This document shows positions 8,558-19,570 of a stretch of 64,000 nt of DNA, in pieces; positions within the stretch are counted from its first letter, which is position 1, and the number at the start of each line of letters is the position of its first letter. The notes beneath the pieces were generated by a model, which saw only the letters and a list, made by a program, of their open reading frames with translations, did no database searches and was not told the origin of the DNA. This stretch comes from VBDM01 sp964430565 (GTDB lineage: Bacteria; Pseudomonadota; Gammaproteobacteria; Burkholderiales; SG8-39). The position numbers and the translations under genes were made by a program. The stretch lies in assembly GCA_964430565.1 (NCBI GenBank), contig CAYSFD010000016.1, positions 124,001 to 188,000 on the forward strand, given 5' to 3'.

Positions 8558-11371
8558 TTAGAACGAGCGCCCGATCCGCAAATAGCCGACTTTTCCTCCC
8601 GGCGCCTCGAAACCTTTTGCGAAGCCCAGGCGGAACTGCGCGCCGAACAGATAGCCCGCGCGCATTTCCGACAGCAACTCGAGACCCGCGCTTCTGTAGT
8701 AGTGCTGCGGGTCGCCGCTCTCCCAAGCCGCACCGATATCGAAGAAGACGTTCATCGAGAGCCGGTTCAGCCCCGCCGGCGGCACCATGAAAGCCCGGTC
8801 GACATCGGCGATCGTCGTGCGCCACTCGACCGTACCGAGCCGGGAGTGGTGGCCCGTCAGCACCGATTCGCCGCTCAGGTAGCCACGCAGCGGAAACTCG
8901 CGCTGGTTGAGCACGGGCAGCGCAAACGTTTCCTCGGAGAAGCTGCCGCCGAGCTGAATCGGCTCGGCTTCGGGCTGCGCATGCGCCTCGTTCCAACGTA
9001 GCGCAAGCACCGTCTTGCCTGCCGGCAGATACACGCGCCAGTCGGCGCGATAGAAATTGCCCGAGTAGGCGCCGCGCAGGCGATTAGAGGTTTCGGCGTA
9101 GAGCTGCAACTGCTGTCCCTGGCTCGGCCCTTCGGACAGCAACTGCTGCCTGCGCGTGTCTACTCCGGCGAGCAGTCCCAGCACGCGTTCGTCGTACGCC
9201 GCCGTGGTTCCGAGCGTCAAGTCGTGCTGAGTTTCCTGGTCGAGCGCGGCGCCAAGCCCCCAGTAGTAACGGGCGTCGAATGAGAGATTGCGCCACAGCG
9301 ACACCCATTGCGCCGTCTCGTTGATGGCGTAGGCCTTGATTTCCTCGCCCGTGCTCTTTTGGTCATTGGTGACCTTCGCCTTGACCGTCATGAACCGGTT
9401 GAAAAGCAAGCCATGACGGTTGTCGTAAACATAGGAGGCGCTCCCCAGCGTTTCATTCTGCGTGAATTCATACATCGGCGCGAGCACGTACTGGTGCAGG
9501 CCCAGCGCATCCTGCCCGAAAGTCTGCACGCCCAGCGCGAAAGCGCCGTCGGCGATGTAGCCCGCCGGGAACCACGAGCGCGGCAGGAGCGAGGACCACG
9601 GCGCGTAGTCCCGGTCGGGGAGCGGACGCTCGGCAGCCGGTACGGATGAGGCCCCGAATTCCACTGCCGCAGCCGCTTCGCGGCGCTCGACCGGCGCATC
9701 CGGCAGGCGATGCAGCCGCAGCACGTCGCCGTCGGCCTCGATCGTCGTGAGCAACATTTCACCGGCGACCGGCGCGCTGATCTCGCGGATGCCGTTCAGC
9801 GCCTCCGACCAGCGCGCGAGGCGCCGCTCGCTGCGCCGCCAAGACCAGACGTTGGAAACCTTGCCGTAGTCGGCGACGAAGTAGATGTCCTCCGAAGCAT
9901 CGCCGAACCTCGGAGAGTGTTTGATCGCCTCGTCGGAAAGCAGAAGCGACGCCTTGCCGTCGGCGATTTGAACGAGCGACCAGCGCCCCTCGCGCAGGCT
10001 CGTCACGACGACCTTCCCGCCTCCCGCCGCAAGCCCAGTGAGGGCCTCACCCGGAGCGGCGCGATAGAGCGAGCGCTCCAGCGCGCCCTCTTGATTCACG
10101 ATGACGACTTCCGCCTCGCCGTTGACGACCCGGATCGCGGCGATGCGGCCGTCATCGAGCGGCGCGGTAAAGCGGAATCGCCCACAATCGGTGAGCCGGT
10201 CAAGACCGCCGCCGGCGCCAAGCCGGTACAGGTCGTAGTAATAGTTGTAGTTTCCGCAGATCTCGAGTTTCGAGAGCAGCAGCTCGCCGCGCGGGGAGGT
10301 TGAGAGCCGGGTCAGTGCCTCGACCTCGCGGACCGGCCGAGCCTCCCGGCCCTTCTCCTGCCGCATGAGTTTCAGCCGCGTATAGCCGTCCCCCTGCACG
10401 TACCAGCGCTCGCCCTCGCGCGTGAGCAAGGGACTGGTAATCGAATACGCGCGGGCAAGTATTTCCCCGCCTCGATCGGGCCGCTTGACCGGATCCTGCA
10501 TCTTGGCGGCGAAGCGCACGCGCAGCCAGTTCTCGTACTCCAGCCACAGCACGTCCTGCCACTTGCCGGTAATCGCCGCGGTGTTGCTGTGCACGCGAAA
10601 CGGGAAGAAGTCGCCGCTGTAGTTCTCGACGTAATCGACGATCGCCTTCTGTCCGTAGCGCTCGCCGAGGAACAGGAAAAAATAACTGCCGTAGAGATAG
10701 TCGCGGTTGTGCGGAAAACCGCGCCCGTCGGCGTGGATCTCGCGAAGCGAAATCGGCCCCCGGCCGACTTCCGCGCGCATCATGCCCTCGAACTCGCTCT
10801 GGCCCAGGCGCCCCCAGCCCTTGCTCGAGTCGGATTCCGCGTAGACGGCCAGACCTTCCTTCACCCATCCCGGCCCCCACACGTTGGGCAGGGTGTTGGG
10901 GAAGAACAGGTAGAACCATGGAGGCGAGCGTCCGAAGATGCGGCGCATGGCAAGCGGCGCGCCCCTCGCCTTGTCCATGTGCACGACGTGGGTAAACTCG
11001 TGGGTCAGCACCAGCTCCAGCCACTCCCGGTTTTGCAGCAGCTCGCCCGAGTCGGGCGGCGAGAGCACGATGCCCATGTAGTTGAACGGCAGGGGCGAGG
11101 CGAGCCCGTTGGCGAGATCGAGCGAATCGACCACCACGATCTGCGTTCGCGTCTCGGGTTTCCATTTAAGCCAGTCCGTGATCCGCGGATACACCGTCTC
11201 GGCGACCTCGGCGACGGTGCGGGCCTGCGTGCGGTAGGGTTCGGCGAAATGCACCGAGAAATTGGGCGTGTCCAATGTTCGCCAGCGTAGCGAAGGATCG
11301 ACGAACTGCGCATGCGCCGCAAACCCGAAAAGGAGCGGCGCGACAGCCAGGACGCGCAAGCAGCGCTTCAT
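8558..11371 (-). CDS. Secreted gluzincin-type metalloprotease domain fused to propeller and C-terminal beta-barrel
   Basis: The 937-residue product begins with MKRCLRVL and a signal peptide cleaved near AHAQ. Residues about 30-260 contain HEFTH (124-128) and later WVKEGLAVYAES with Glu172, the pattern of MA-clan zinc peptidases of the Peptidase_MA type. Residues about 340-640 contain repeated short segments such as LTRLSTSPRGELLLS and IKHSPRFGDASEDIYFVADY, as in TolB/PD40-like beta-propellers. From about 650 the chain looks like an outer-membrane barrel (SASYVYDNRHGLLFNRFM and many alternating aromatic strands) ending in Phe. The whole reads as an outer-membrane-anchored protease or protease-like protein. 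The start was taken after an upstream open stretch because of the signal peptide. Whether it cleaves proteins is not known. Confidence 0.75.
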   Translation of the reverse strand: MKRCLRVLAVAPLLFGFAAHAQFVDPSLRWRTLDTPNFSVHFAEPYRTQARTVAEVAETVYPRITDWLKWKPETRTQIVVVDSLDLANGLASPLPFNYMGIVLSPPDSGELLQNREWLELVLTHEFTHVVHMDKARGAPLAMRRIFGRSPPWFYLFFPNTLPNVWGPGWVKEGLAVYAESDSSKGWGRLGQSEFEGMMRAEVGRGPISLREIHADGRGFPHNRDYLYGSYFFLFLGERYGQKAIVDYVENYSGDFFPFRVHSNTAAITGKWQDVLWLEYENWLRVRFAAKMQDPVKRPDRGGEILARAYSITSPLLTREGERWYVQGDGYTRLKLMRQEKGREARPVREVEALTRLSTSPRGELLLSKLEICGNYNYYYDLYRLGAGGGLDRLTDCGRFRFTAPLDDGRIAAIRVVNGEAEVVIVNQEGALERSLYRAAPGEALTGLAAGGGKVVVTSLREGRWSLVQIADGKASLLLSDEAIKHSPRFGDASEDIYFVADYGKVSNVWSWRRSERRLARWSEALNGIREISAPVAGEMLLTTIEADGDVLRLHRLPDAPVERREAAAAVEFGASSVPAAERPLPDRDYAPWSSLLPRSWFPAGYIADGAFALGVQTFGQDALGLHQYVLAPMYEFTQNETLGSASYVYDNRHGLLFNRFMTVKAKVTNDQKSTGEEIKAYAINETAQWVSLWRNLSFDARYYWGLGAALDQETQHDLTLGTTAAYDERVLGLLAGVDTRRQQLLSEGPSQGQQLQLYAETSNRLRGAYSGNFYRADWRVYLPAGKTVLALRWNEAHAQPEAEPIQLGGSFSEETFALPVLNQREFPLRGYLSGESVLTGHHSRLGTVEWRTTIADVDRAFMVPPAGLNRLSMNVFFDIGAAWESGDPQHYYRSAGLELLSEMRAGYLFGAQFRLGFAKGFEAPGGKVGYLRIGRSF

Positions 11372-11396
11372 GCGCGCCCCACCGGGCGTCGCAAAG

Positions 11397-13295
<1,899 letters not shown>

Positions 13296-13304
13296 GGCTT
13301 GAGT

Positions 13305-15056
13305 CTATGCTGCGAGCTCCGCCTCGGCCGGTGGCTTGAGCGGCAGCCAGACCGTGAACTTGGTGCCGACGCCGACCTGCGATTCGACGTCGATGCGGCC
13401 GCCGTGCTGCTCGACGATCTTGTAGGAAATCGAGAGACCTAACCCGGTGCCCTTGCCGATCTCCTTGGTGCTGAAAAACGGATCGAAGATCTTCGGCAGC
13501 ACCTCCGGCGCGATGCCTTTGCCGTCATCCGCGATCTCGACCGCCACGCCGCCTTCCGCGCCGCGCGTGGTCAGCATGATCGTTCCGCGCTCGTTTGCCA
13601 TCGCCTGCACCGCATTGGTGATGAGGTTCAAAAATACCTGGTTGATTTGCGAGGGCGAACAGACGATGGCAGGAATATCTCCGAGCTCCCGCTTGACGAG
13701 GACTGATTTCAACAGATGTTTGGCCAGCAGCAGCGTGCTCGCGAGACCTTCGTTCAGGTTGAAGCTGGTGACCTTGCTGCGATCCAGTCGGCTGAAGTCC
13801 TTGAGATTGCCAACGATCTCGGCCATCTGGCCGGTGCCGTGCAGGCCGTCCTTCACCAGAGCGCTCAATTCCTGCATCACGTTTTGCTGTCTGAGCTTCG
13901 CGACGCGCGCGGTGACCAGCGCGAACTGGCGCGAAAGCTCCTCGGCGTTGGCATTGGCGCCGGCCTGCAGCAGCGCGAGCAGCGTTTCGCTTTGCTCGAC
14001 CGCGTCGCCCAGCTCAGGCAGCTTGTCGGCAACGGCGCCGAGGCTGTTCTTGACGTAGGCGAGCGGCGTGTTGATTTCATGCGCGACGCCCGCCACCATC
14101 TGCCCCAGAGAAGACATTTTTTCCGACTGAATCAATTGCGCCTCGGATTCCTTGAGGTGCTTCAAGGCTTCCGACAGCTCGCGCGTGCGTTCCTGGACAC
14201 GGTGCTCCAGGCTGATGTTGGCGGCCCTGATCTTGGCGCCGAACCAGGCGAGCAGTATCAGGAGCGCGCCGGCGTAGGCGATGAGATAGACACGGAAACG
14301 TTCCTTCTCCAGCAGCGTCCCCTCGAGCTCGCGGTTGTACGAGAACGTCATGGCGTCCAGCCGCGGGCCGGGCGTCAGAGACGCCAGTTTCGCCAGCAGA
14401 TCCTGCTCGGCCGGCTTGTGTTTGAGCAGCGCCTCCCCGGCGGCGAGCAACTGCGTTAACGCAGCGCGCCCCGCCTCGGGCACAGCAGCGCTTTGCAACT
14501 GGGCAAGCGAGGCCTCCAAGTCCTTGCGTTGCGCGGCCAGGGCCAGCCAATAGTATTGAGCGGCGCCGACGGCGAGGCGGCTTGCCGCCGCTTCCAGCTC
14601 CGGCTTGCGCGGTTTCGACTCCAGGGCGTGCGCGCGGAGCTCGGCGGCTGCGACCAGCGTCGCCTGCAAGGCGGTCTTGGCGCCGGAGTTCTCGGTCTTG
14701 AATCGTTCGACGAGTTCGGCTTTTTCGCGAATCGCTCTGACCAGCTCGGGCAGGCCGGTGGCGAGCGTCGGACTCTTCGTGCGCGTCGCGGCATCGTCCA
14801 GCGCCTGCAGGGCCCTTTCGGCGGCAGCGGTGCGGTTGATCGCCAACTCGGAGGCGCCCAACTCAAGGCGTGCGCGCAGCACATCGACGTCCCAGCGATC
14901 GTCGATCTCCCTCAATTCGCGCAGCGGACCCAGGATTTCGTTTTGCTCGCGAAGATCGAGCGCCTGGGTTTTGTCGTAAAGAAACGCGAGAACCCCCACC
15001 AGCACCAGCGAGGCGAGGCCCAGCAACAGGTTTTGCAGCACTTCAGATCTGTTCAT
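13305..15056 (-). CDS. Sensor histidine kinase with all-helical (DAHL-like) sensor domain
   Basis: The 583-residue product has an N-terminal membrane helix (about 8-27), a long helical periplasmic domain of about 220 residues resembling the DAHL sensor, a second membrane helix near 256-275, and a coiled coil. The HisKA box GVAHEINTP carries His326. The C-terminal ATPase domain has NLITNAVQAMANE (N box), IADDGKGIAPE (G1), FDPFFSTKEIGKGTGLGLS (F and G2). Two Met codons are possible; MNRSEV was chosen, with an alternative three codons upstream. It is followed after 9 bases by the kinase with two receivers, forming an operon. The signal is unknown. Confidence 0.88.
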   Translation of the reverse strand: MNRSEVLQNLLLGLASLVLVGVLAFLYDKTQALDLREQNEILGPLRELREIDDRWDVDVLRARLELGASELAINRTAAAERALQALDDAATRTKSPTLATGLPELVRAIREKAELVERFKTENSGAKTALQATLVAAAELRAHALESKPRKPELEAAASRLAVGAAQYYWLALAAQRKDLEASLAQLQSAAVPEAGRAALTQLLAAGEALLKHKPAEQDLLAKLASLTPGPRLDAMTFSYNRELEGTLLEKERFRVYLIAYAGALLILLAWFGAKIRAANISLEHRVQERTRELSEALKHLKESEAQLIQSEKMSSLGQMVAGVAHEINTPLAYVKNSLGAVADKLPELGDAVEQSETLLALLQAGANANAEELSRQFALVTARVAKLRQQNVMQELSALVKDGLHGTGQMAEIVGNLKDFSRLDRSKVTSFNLNEGLASTLLLAKHLLKSVLVKRELGDIPAIVCSPSQINQVFLNLITNAVQAMANERGTIMLTTRGAEGGVAVEIADDGKGIAPEVLPKIFDPFFSTKEIGKGTGLGLSISYKIVEQHGGRIDVESQVGVGTKFTVWLPLKPPAEAELAA

Positions 15057-15286
15057 GTTTCTCATTCGCCCTGAAACGCGCCTGGGCGCCGGCACATCAT
15101 CGTGCAGGGTTGTTCAATCGGCGCGGATTGCCAGCTCGTCGCTGGATCGGACTCGACGAGATCCCCAACTCGCCATCGGCAGCCCGACGTCGGGATTGCG
15201 GGTCGCTCCGCGACGCGTTACAGCATGATGCGGTCCCCGGGCTTGTCAGGTCAAGCGTGCCGTCAGCGGCTCTTGATGACGAGGGG

Positions 15287-16777
15287 TCAGCCGGTTTCGC
15301 GCTTGTCGCGCAGCGCGGGCGCGATCATGACAGCAAGGATCAGTACGCTGCCGATCACGAACGCGAGGCTCATCGGTCGCGTGAAGAACACGGTGGGGTC
15401 GCCGCGCGAGAGCAGCATCGCGCGGCGCAGGTACTCTTCCATCAGCGGCCCGAGAACGAAGCCGAGGATCAGGGGCGCGGGCTCGCACTCGAGCTTGACC
15501 AGCACGTAGCCGATCGCGCCGACGAGCGCGCACAGATAGACGTCCACCGCGTTGTTGTTCACGGCGTAGTTGCCGACGCAGCAGAACATGATGATCGAGG
15601 GAAACAGCCACCGGTACGGGACACGCAGCAGGCTCACCCAGATCCCCACGAGCGGCAGGTTGAGGACAACGAGCAGCAGATTGCCGATCCACATGCTGGC
15701 GATGATTCCCCAGAAGAGCTCGGGGTTCGAGGTCATCACTTGCGGTCCGGGCGTGATGCCCTGCACGATCATGGCGCCCATCATCAGCGCCATGATGGCG
15801 CTCGAGGGAATGCCGAGCGTGAGCATCGGAATGAAATTGGTCTGCGCCGCGGCGTTGTTGGCCGCTTCGGGCGCAGCCACGCCCTCGATCGCCCCCTTGC
15901 CGAAGCGCGACGGATCCTTGGCGATCTTCTTCTCGAGCATGTAGGACACAAAGGAGGACAGCGCCGGCCCCGTCCCCGGCAGCACGCCGAACACGGAGCC
16001 GACCGCCGTCCCGCGCACCGTCGGCCAGGTCGAGTCGCGGATGTCCTGGCGGCTCGGCATGAGATTGGATATCTTGCGCGTGAATACTTCGCGGGTTTCT
16101 CGGGAGGCGAGGTTGCTCACCACTTCCGCCACCGCGAAAAGGCCCACCACGATCACCGTGAAACCGATGCCGTCGTAGAGCTCCAGGACGCCGAAGGTGT
16201 AGCGCGCCATGCCCGAATTGACGTCGGCGCCGACCAGGCCGAGCAAGAGGCCCACGACGACCATGCAGAACCCCTTGACCATGTCGCCCTGGGTGAGGAC
16301 TGCTGCCGCGACGAGCGCCATCAGCATCAGCGAAAAATATTCGGCCGCGCCGAACATCAGCGCCCACTCGGCGAGCAGGGGACCCGCGAGCGCGATCAGC
16401 AGCGTCCCCACACAGCCGGCGAAAAACGACGCCAGCGCCGCGACCGCGAGCGCCGGCCCCGCGCGACCCTGGCGCGCCATCTGGTAGCCGTCGAGACAGG
16501 TGACCGCGGAGGCCGTCTCGCCGGGCAGGTTGACGAGAATCGAAGTGGTCGAGCCCCCGTATTGCGCCCCGTAATAGATCCCGGCGAGCATGATGAGCGC
16601 CGCGACCGGCGGCAGCGTAAACGTGAGCGGAAACAGCATCCCGATCGCCACCAGCGGCCCGATTCCCGGCAGCACGCCGATCAGCGTGCCGAGCAGTACG
16701 CCCGCGAAGCAGTAACCGAGATTCTGCAGCGAGAACGCGACGCCGAAGCCGAAGGCGAGGTTGTTCAGGATATCCAC
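15287..16777 (-). CDS. tctA: Tripartite tricarboxylate transporter large permease TctA
   Basis: The 496-residue protein has about twelve hydrophobic segments and the family hallmarks: GVLPGIGPLVAIGMLFPLTF near residue 40, YYGAQYGGSTTSILVNLPGE near 70, and a second repeat with GVLPGTGPALSSFVSYMLEK. TctA is the large inner-membrane subunit of a secondary transporter that takes up carboxylates delivered by TctC/Bug binding proteins. It overlaps tctB by 13 bases. No tctC lies in the same operon, so it may use one of the Bug proteins encoded elsewhere, such as those at 5.8, 47.7 or 48.8 kb; this link is inference. Confidence 0.93.
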   Translation of the reverse strand: MDILNNLAFGFGVAFSLQNLGYCFAGVLLGTLIGVLPGIGPLVAIGMLFPLTFTLPPVAALIMLAGIYYGAQYGGSTTSILVNLPGETASAVTCLDGYQMARQGRAGPALAVAALASFFAGCVGTLLIALAGPLLAEWALMFGAAEYFSLMLMALVAAAVLTQGDMVKGFCMVVVGLLLGLVGADVNSGMARYTFGVLELYDGIGFTVIVVGLFAVAEVVSNLASRETREVFTRKISNLMPSRQDIRDSTWPTVRGTAVGSVFGVLPGTGPALSSFVSYMLEKKIAKDPSRFGKGAIEGVAAPEAANNAAAQTNFIPMLTLGIPSSAIMALMMGAMIVQGITPGPQVMTSNPELFWGIIASMWIGNLLLVVLNLPLVGIWVSLLRVPYRWLFPSIIMFCCVGNYAVNNNAVDVYLCALVGAIGYVLVKLECEPAPLILGFVLGPLMEEYLRRAMLLSRGDPTVFFTRPMSLAFVIGSVLILAVMIAPALRDKRETG

Positions 16778-17229
16778 AGGTATCCCGCGATCAGCGGATA
16801 GGGGATCTTAAGCACGTACAGCAGCACGACCACCGCGAAAGCGCTCATGAGCGCGGTGAGGACGAGCACCTCTTTCAGGCGAAACTCGCGCCCGCCTGCA
16901 GCGCTCACCAGAAACACCGCGACCAGCGCCGGGACGAGACCAAGCCGCGCCATGAGAAAGCCGAACAGCACGATGGCGAGCGCGATCAGCAAAAGCGGCT
17001 TCCAGCCCCACTCGCCCTTCACCTTCTCGCCCGAGCGGATGCCGCGCACCGTCACCCAGGCGCCGAGCAGGATGAGAATGCCGCCGAGGACGGTGGGGAA
17101 CCAGGCCGGGCCCATGCGCATCGCATTGCCCATCGGGTAATCGCGGGCGACGACCACGGCGAGGACGCCGATCGCGATGAACAGCAGCCCGGCGAGGAAA
17201 TCCCTGTTGTTGCGCAGGTCGAGATTCAT
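16765..17229 (-). CDS. tctB: Tripartite tricarboxylate transporter small permease TctB
   Basis: The 154-residue product has four predicted membrane helices. It starts with MNLDLRNNRDFLAGLLFIAI, includes the RDYPMGNAMRMGPAWFPTVLG segment common to TctB proteins, and ends in hydrophobic helices. TctB pairs with TctA in the inner membrane. Its end overlaps the start of tctA, so the two are co-translated. The ATG used gives a normal family length; the open frame continues about 50 codons upstream without a recognisable N-terminus. Confidence 0.88.
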   Translation of the reverse strand: MNLDLRNNRDFLAGLLFIAIGVLAVVVARDYPMGNAMRMGPAWFPTVLGGILILLGAWVTVRGIRSGEKVKGEWGWKPLLLIALAIVLFGFLMARLGLVPALVAVFLVSAAGGREFRLKEVLVLTALMSAFAVVVLLYVLKIPYPLIAGYLWIS

Positions 17230-17540
17230 GGCATTTAGCGGAGCCTGAGGAAGAAGCTCGGTTCGACAATCATGCGCACGCGACCCAGCGCCGGTCAAGG
17301 GAGCGCCTGACGCCCGATCGCCATTTGGGCGCCATGCCGTCAATCGCTCTGATGCGGTCCCCATTTCGGCCGATACCAATTGCGTGGATGGTCGCCCCTT
17401 GCTGCTGGCCGGGCGCTGGGCTAGCAGTCTCTGATCAGCGGGTCTAGAATGTCATCCGTTTTTGTAGGTCGGGGGTTCCGGCACCGAGTCCCGCCCGGTT
17501 GAGCGGGGTGTGGTTAGCTCATTGACTCAGGGAGAGAAAG
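17230..17540. other. Intergenic region between tctB and the psiF-like gene
   Basis: No gene is supported in these bases. They must hold the divergent promoters of the tctBA operon and the psiF-like gene. A TAGAAT hexamer near 17445 could be a -10 element for the plus-strand gene, but no matching -35 was found at normal spacing. I saw no convincing Pho box. Confidence 0.5.
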
Positions 17541-17876
17541 ATGAAAGGACTTCTTACAGCACTGTGCGCTTTGATGCTTGCCGTGTCGCCGCTGGCGTTG
17601 GGGCAGGACAAGGCGGCGAAGAAGGAGCCGACCGAGGCACAGAAGAAGCAGCAGGAGCGCATGAAGTCGTGCAACGCGAGAGCCGGGGACAAGAAGCTCG
17701 AAGGCGACGCGCGCAAAACATTCATGAGCTCGTGCCTCAAGGGCGACGATTCCGGCCCCAGCGCCAAGCAGAAAGCGCAGCAGCAAAGGATGACGGACTG
17801 CAACAAGCAGGCGGGCAGCAAGAAACTCGAAGGCGACGCGCGCAAGACGTTCATGAGTTCCTGCCTGAAAGCGTGA
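17541..17876 (+). CDS. PsiF-repeat periplasmic protein
   Basis: The 111-residue product has a signal peptide ending near LALGQD and two tandem PsiF-type repeats. Each repeat has two Cys residues in the pattern MKSCNARAGDKKLEGDAR then FMSSCLK, repeated as MTDCNKQAGSKKLEGDAR and FMSSCLK. PsiF was named in E. coli as a phosphate-starvation-induced protein of unknown function. AGGGAGAGAAAG precedes the ATG. The four Cys suggest one disulfide per repeat in the periplasm. It stands alone between the tct and TRAP operons. Confidence 0.88.
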   Translation: MKGLLTALCALMLAVSPLALGQDKAAKKEPTEAQKKQQERMKSCNARAGDKKLEGDARKTFMSSCLKGDDSGPSAKQKAQQQRMTDCNKQAGSKKLEGDARKTFMSSCLKA

Positions 17877-17979
17877 CGGCTCGGCCGGTTTGTTGCATGG
17901 TCGGAATCCTGCGGGGCATACTGGGAAACCGGTATGCCTCATATTTTTCAATGATTCTGGCCAATATGGCAGCACGGCA

Positions 17980-18966
17980 ATGAAGCGTGCTCTGGCTGCA
18001 GGCTTGCTCGCCTGCGCGGTCGTCTGCACCGCGCCTGCGTTCGCGCAGGTCAAGACCGTGCTGCGCATCTCCACCCCCGCGGTGCCCGACGATTGGCACG
18101 TGAAGATGCTCTACGTCTTCAGGGACGATCTCGCGAAGGCGGCGCCGGGGCGCTTTGACGTTCAGGTGCACCACTCGGGCACGCTTTTTCGGCAAGGGGC
18201 CGAGTCCGTGGCGATGCAGCGCGGCAATCTCGAGATGGCGCTTCTGTCGATGCAGGACATCGCGCGGCAGATCCCCGAGTACTCGATCTTCACCGCGGGC
18301 TATCTCATCCGCGACCCCGATCACCTTGCGAAGGTCTATGGCGGGCCGATCGGCAAGGAGGTGAGCCGCAGGACCGCCGAAGCGATGGGAATCCAGTTGC
18401 TGCAGGCGATTTACCTCGGAACCCGGCAGGTCAGCTTGAGCCAGCCGAGAAAAGTAAGGGTCCCGGCCGACCTCTCGGGAGTGAAACTGCGCATGCCCGG
18501 CTCGAAAGAGTGGCTCTTCCTCGGACAGGCTCTCGGCGCGAGCGCTACGCCGATGCCTTTCACCGAGGTGTACCTCGGACTCAAGACCGGCACGATCGAC
18601 GGCCAGGACAACCCGCTGCCGACGGTGAAGTCGGCGAAGTTCAACGAAGTGACACGCCAGATCGTGCTGACCGGGCATCTCGTGGACGTGCTGCAAATTG
18701 CGATTTCCGCGAAAACCTGGAGCGCGCTTTCGGCGGCGCACAGGGCCCAGGTGAAGAGAGCGGCAGCGAAGGCGGCGAAGTTCAACGACGACAATCGCGT
18801 GCGCGAGGAAAAGGAGCTGATCGAATCCTTCCGCTCGCAGGGCATCGAGATCACGATGCCCGACGTGGAAGCTTTCAGGAAGACCGTACAGGCGGCGTAC
18901 CTGAAGTCGGAGTACGCGGAAAAGTGGCCACGGGGGTTGCTCGATCGCATCAATGCGGTCAAATGA
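17980..18966 (+). CDS. dctP: TRAP transporter substrate-binding protein DctP
   Basis: The 328-residue product has a signal peptide ending near AFAQV and the DctP fold. Hallmarks are VHHSGTLFRQGAESVAMQRG, the conserved Arg in GVKLRMPGSKEW that salt-bridges a carboxylate ligand, and FTEVYLGLKTGTIDGQDNPL, the standard TRAP segment. It captures a carboxylate in the periplasm for the DctQM permease encoded downstream. The chosen ATG follows about thirty codons of open frame lacking signal-peptide character, and no strong ribosome site is seen. A repeat element separates it from dctQ. Confidence 0.9.
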   Translation: MKRALAAGLLACAVVCTAPAFAQVKTVLRISTPAVPDDWHVKMLYVFRDDLAKAAPGRFDVQVHHSGTLFRQGAESVAMQRGNLEMALLSMQDIARQIPEYSIFTAGYLIRDPDHLAKVYGGPIGKEVSRRTAEAMGIQLLQAIYLGTRQVSLSQPRKVRVPADLSGVKLRMPGSKEWLFLGQALGASATPMPFTEVYLGLKTGTIDGQDNPLPTVKSAKFNEVTRQIVLTGHLVDVLQIAISAKTWSALSAAHRAQVKRAAAKAAKFNDDNRVREEKELIESFRSQGIEITMPDVEAFRKTVQAAYLKSEYAEKWPRGLLDRINAVK

Positions 18967-18973
18967 CCACACC

Positions 18974-19078
18974 GTCATTCCCGCGAAAACGAGCAAAAGC
19001 GAGTTTCGAGGAACTGCCAAGCGGGAATCCAGCGCCGTGCGATGAAAGTCACTGGGTCCCCGCTTGCGCGGGGACGAC
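18974..19078. repeat. Dispersed palindromic repeat (REP-like)
   Basis: The element opens with GTCATTCCCGCG and closes with CGCGGGGACGAC, near-complementary ends with two mismatches. Inside are AAGCGGGAATCCAG and CTGGGTCCCCGCTTGCGCGG, a sequence type widely scattered in betaproteobacterial genomes. It lies between dctP and dctQ and ends about nine bases before the likely dctQ start. Confidence 0.6.
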
Positions 19079-19087
19079 GAATTTGCC

Positions 19088-19570
19088 GTGCTGATTGAGC
19101 GGCTCTCACGCTGGGCCGACTGGGTCGGCGCCGGTATCTTCGCCGTCCTGTTCCTGAGCCTGGTCGTACAAGTCGTGCGCCGCTTCGTGTTTGGCGTGCC
19201 GGCTGCCTGGACCGAGGAGCTCGCCGCGATCGCCTTCATCTGGGTGATTTTCTGGGGGACGGCGTTCACGGTGCCGCTCCACAATCACGTGGCAGTGGAT
19301 TTCATCGTGCCGGGCTTCGCGCCCCGCGCCCGGCGCGCGCTCTATGCGCTGGGCTTTGCCGTGCTCGCCGCGTGCTTTCTCTGGGCGCTCCCCGGCATCG
19401 CCGATTACTTGAGCTTCATGAGCCGAGAGCGAACGCCGGTGCTCGAGCTGCCTTTCAGCATCGTATACAGCGTCTTCCTCGCAGCCGCGATCATGGTGGT
19501 CCTTCGCTGCGCAGCTGCGATCGCGTTCCCGCCTGATCCCGCGCGTTCCGGCGAGTCCGAGAAAGCATGA
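19088..19570 (+). CDS. dctQ: TRAP transporter small permease DctQ
   Basis: The product of about 160 residues has four hydrophobic helices and the DctQ signatures RRFVFGVPAAWTEELAAIAF and WVIFWGTAFTVPLHNHVAVD. It joins DctM in the inner membrane. The GTG chosen lies just after the repeat; a longer frame begins within the repeat and is less likely. There is no clear ribosome site, so translation may depend on the repeat-derived leader. Its stop overlaps the dctM start as ATGA. Confidence 0.85.
   Translation: MLIERLSRWADWVGAGIFAVLFLSLVVQVVRRFVFGVPAAWTEELAAIAFIWVIFWGTAFTVPLHNHVAVDFIVPGFAPRARRALYALGFAVLAACFLWALPGIADYLSFMSRERTPVLELPFSIVYSVFLAAAIMVVLRCAAAIAFPPDPARSGESEKA

Noticed and set aside
14870..16801. 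643-residue plus-strand open frame opposite tctA
   Set aside because: It is low-complexity, rich in Arg, His, Asp and Gln, and antisense to a clear tctA gene, so it is a high-GC shadow frame.
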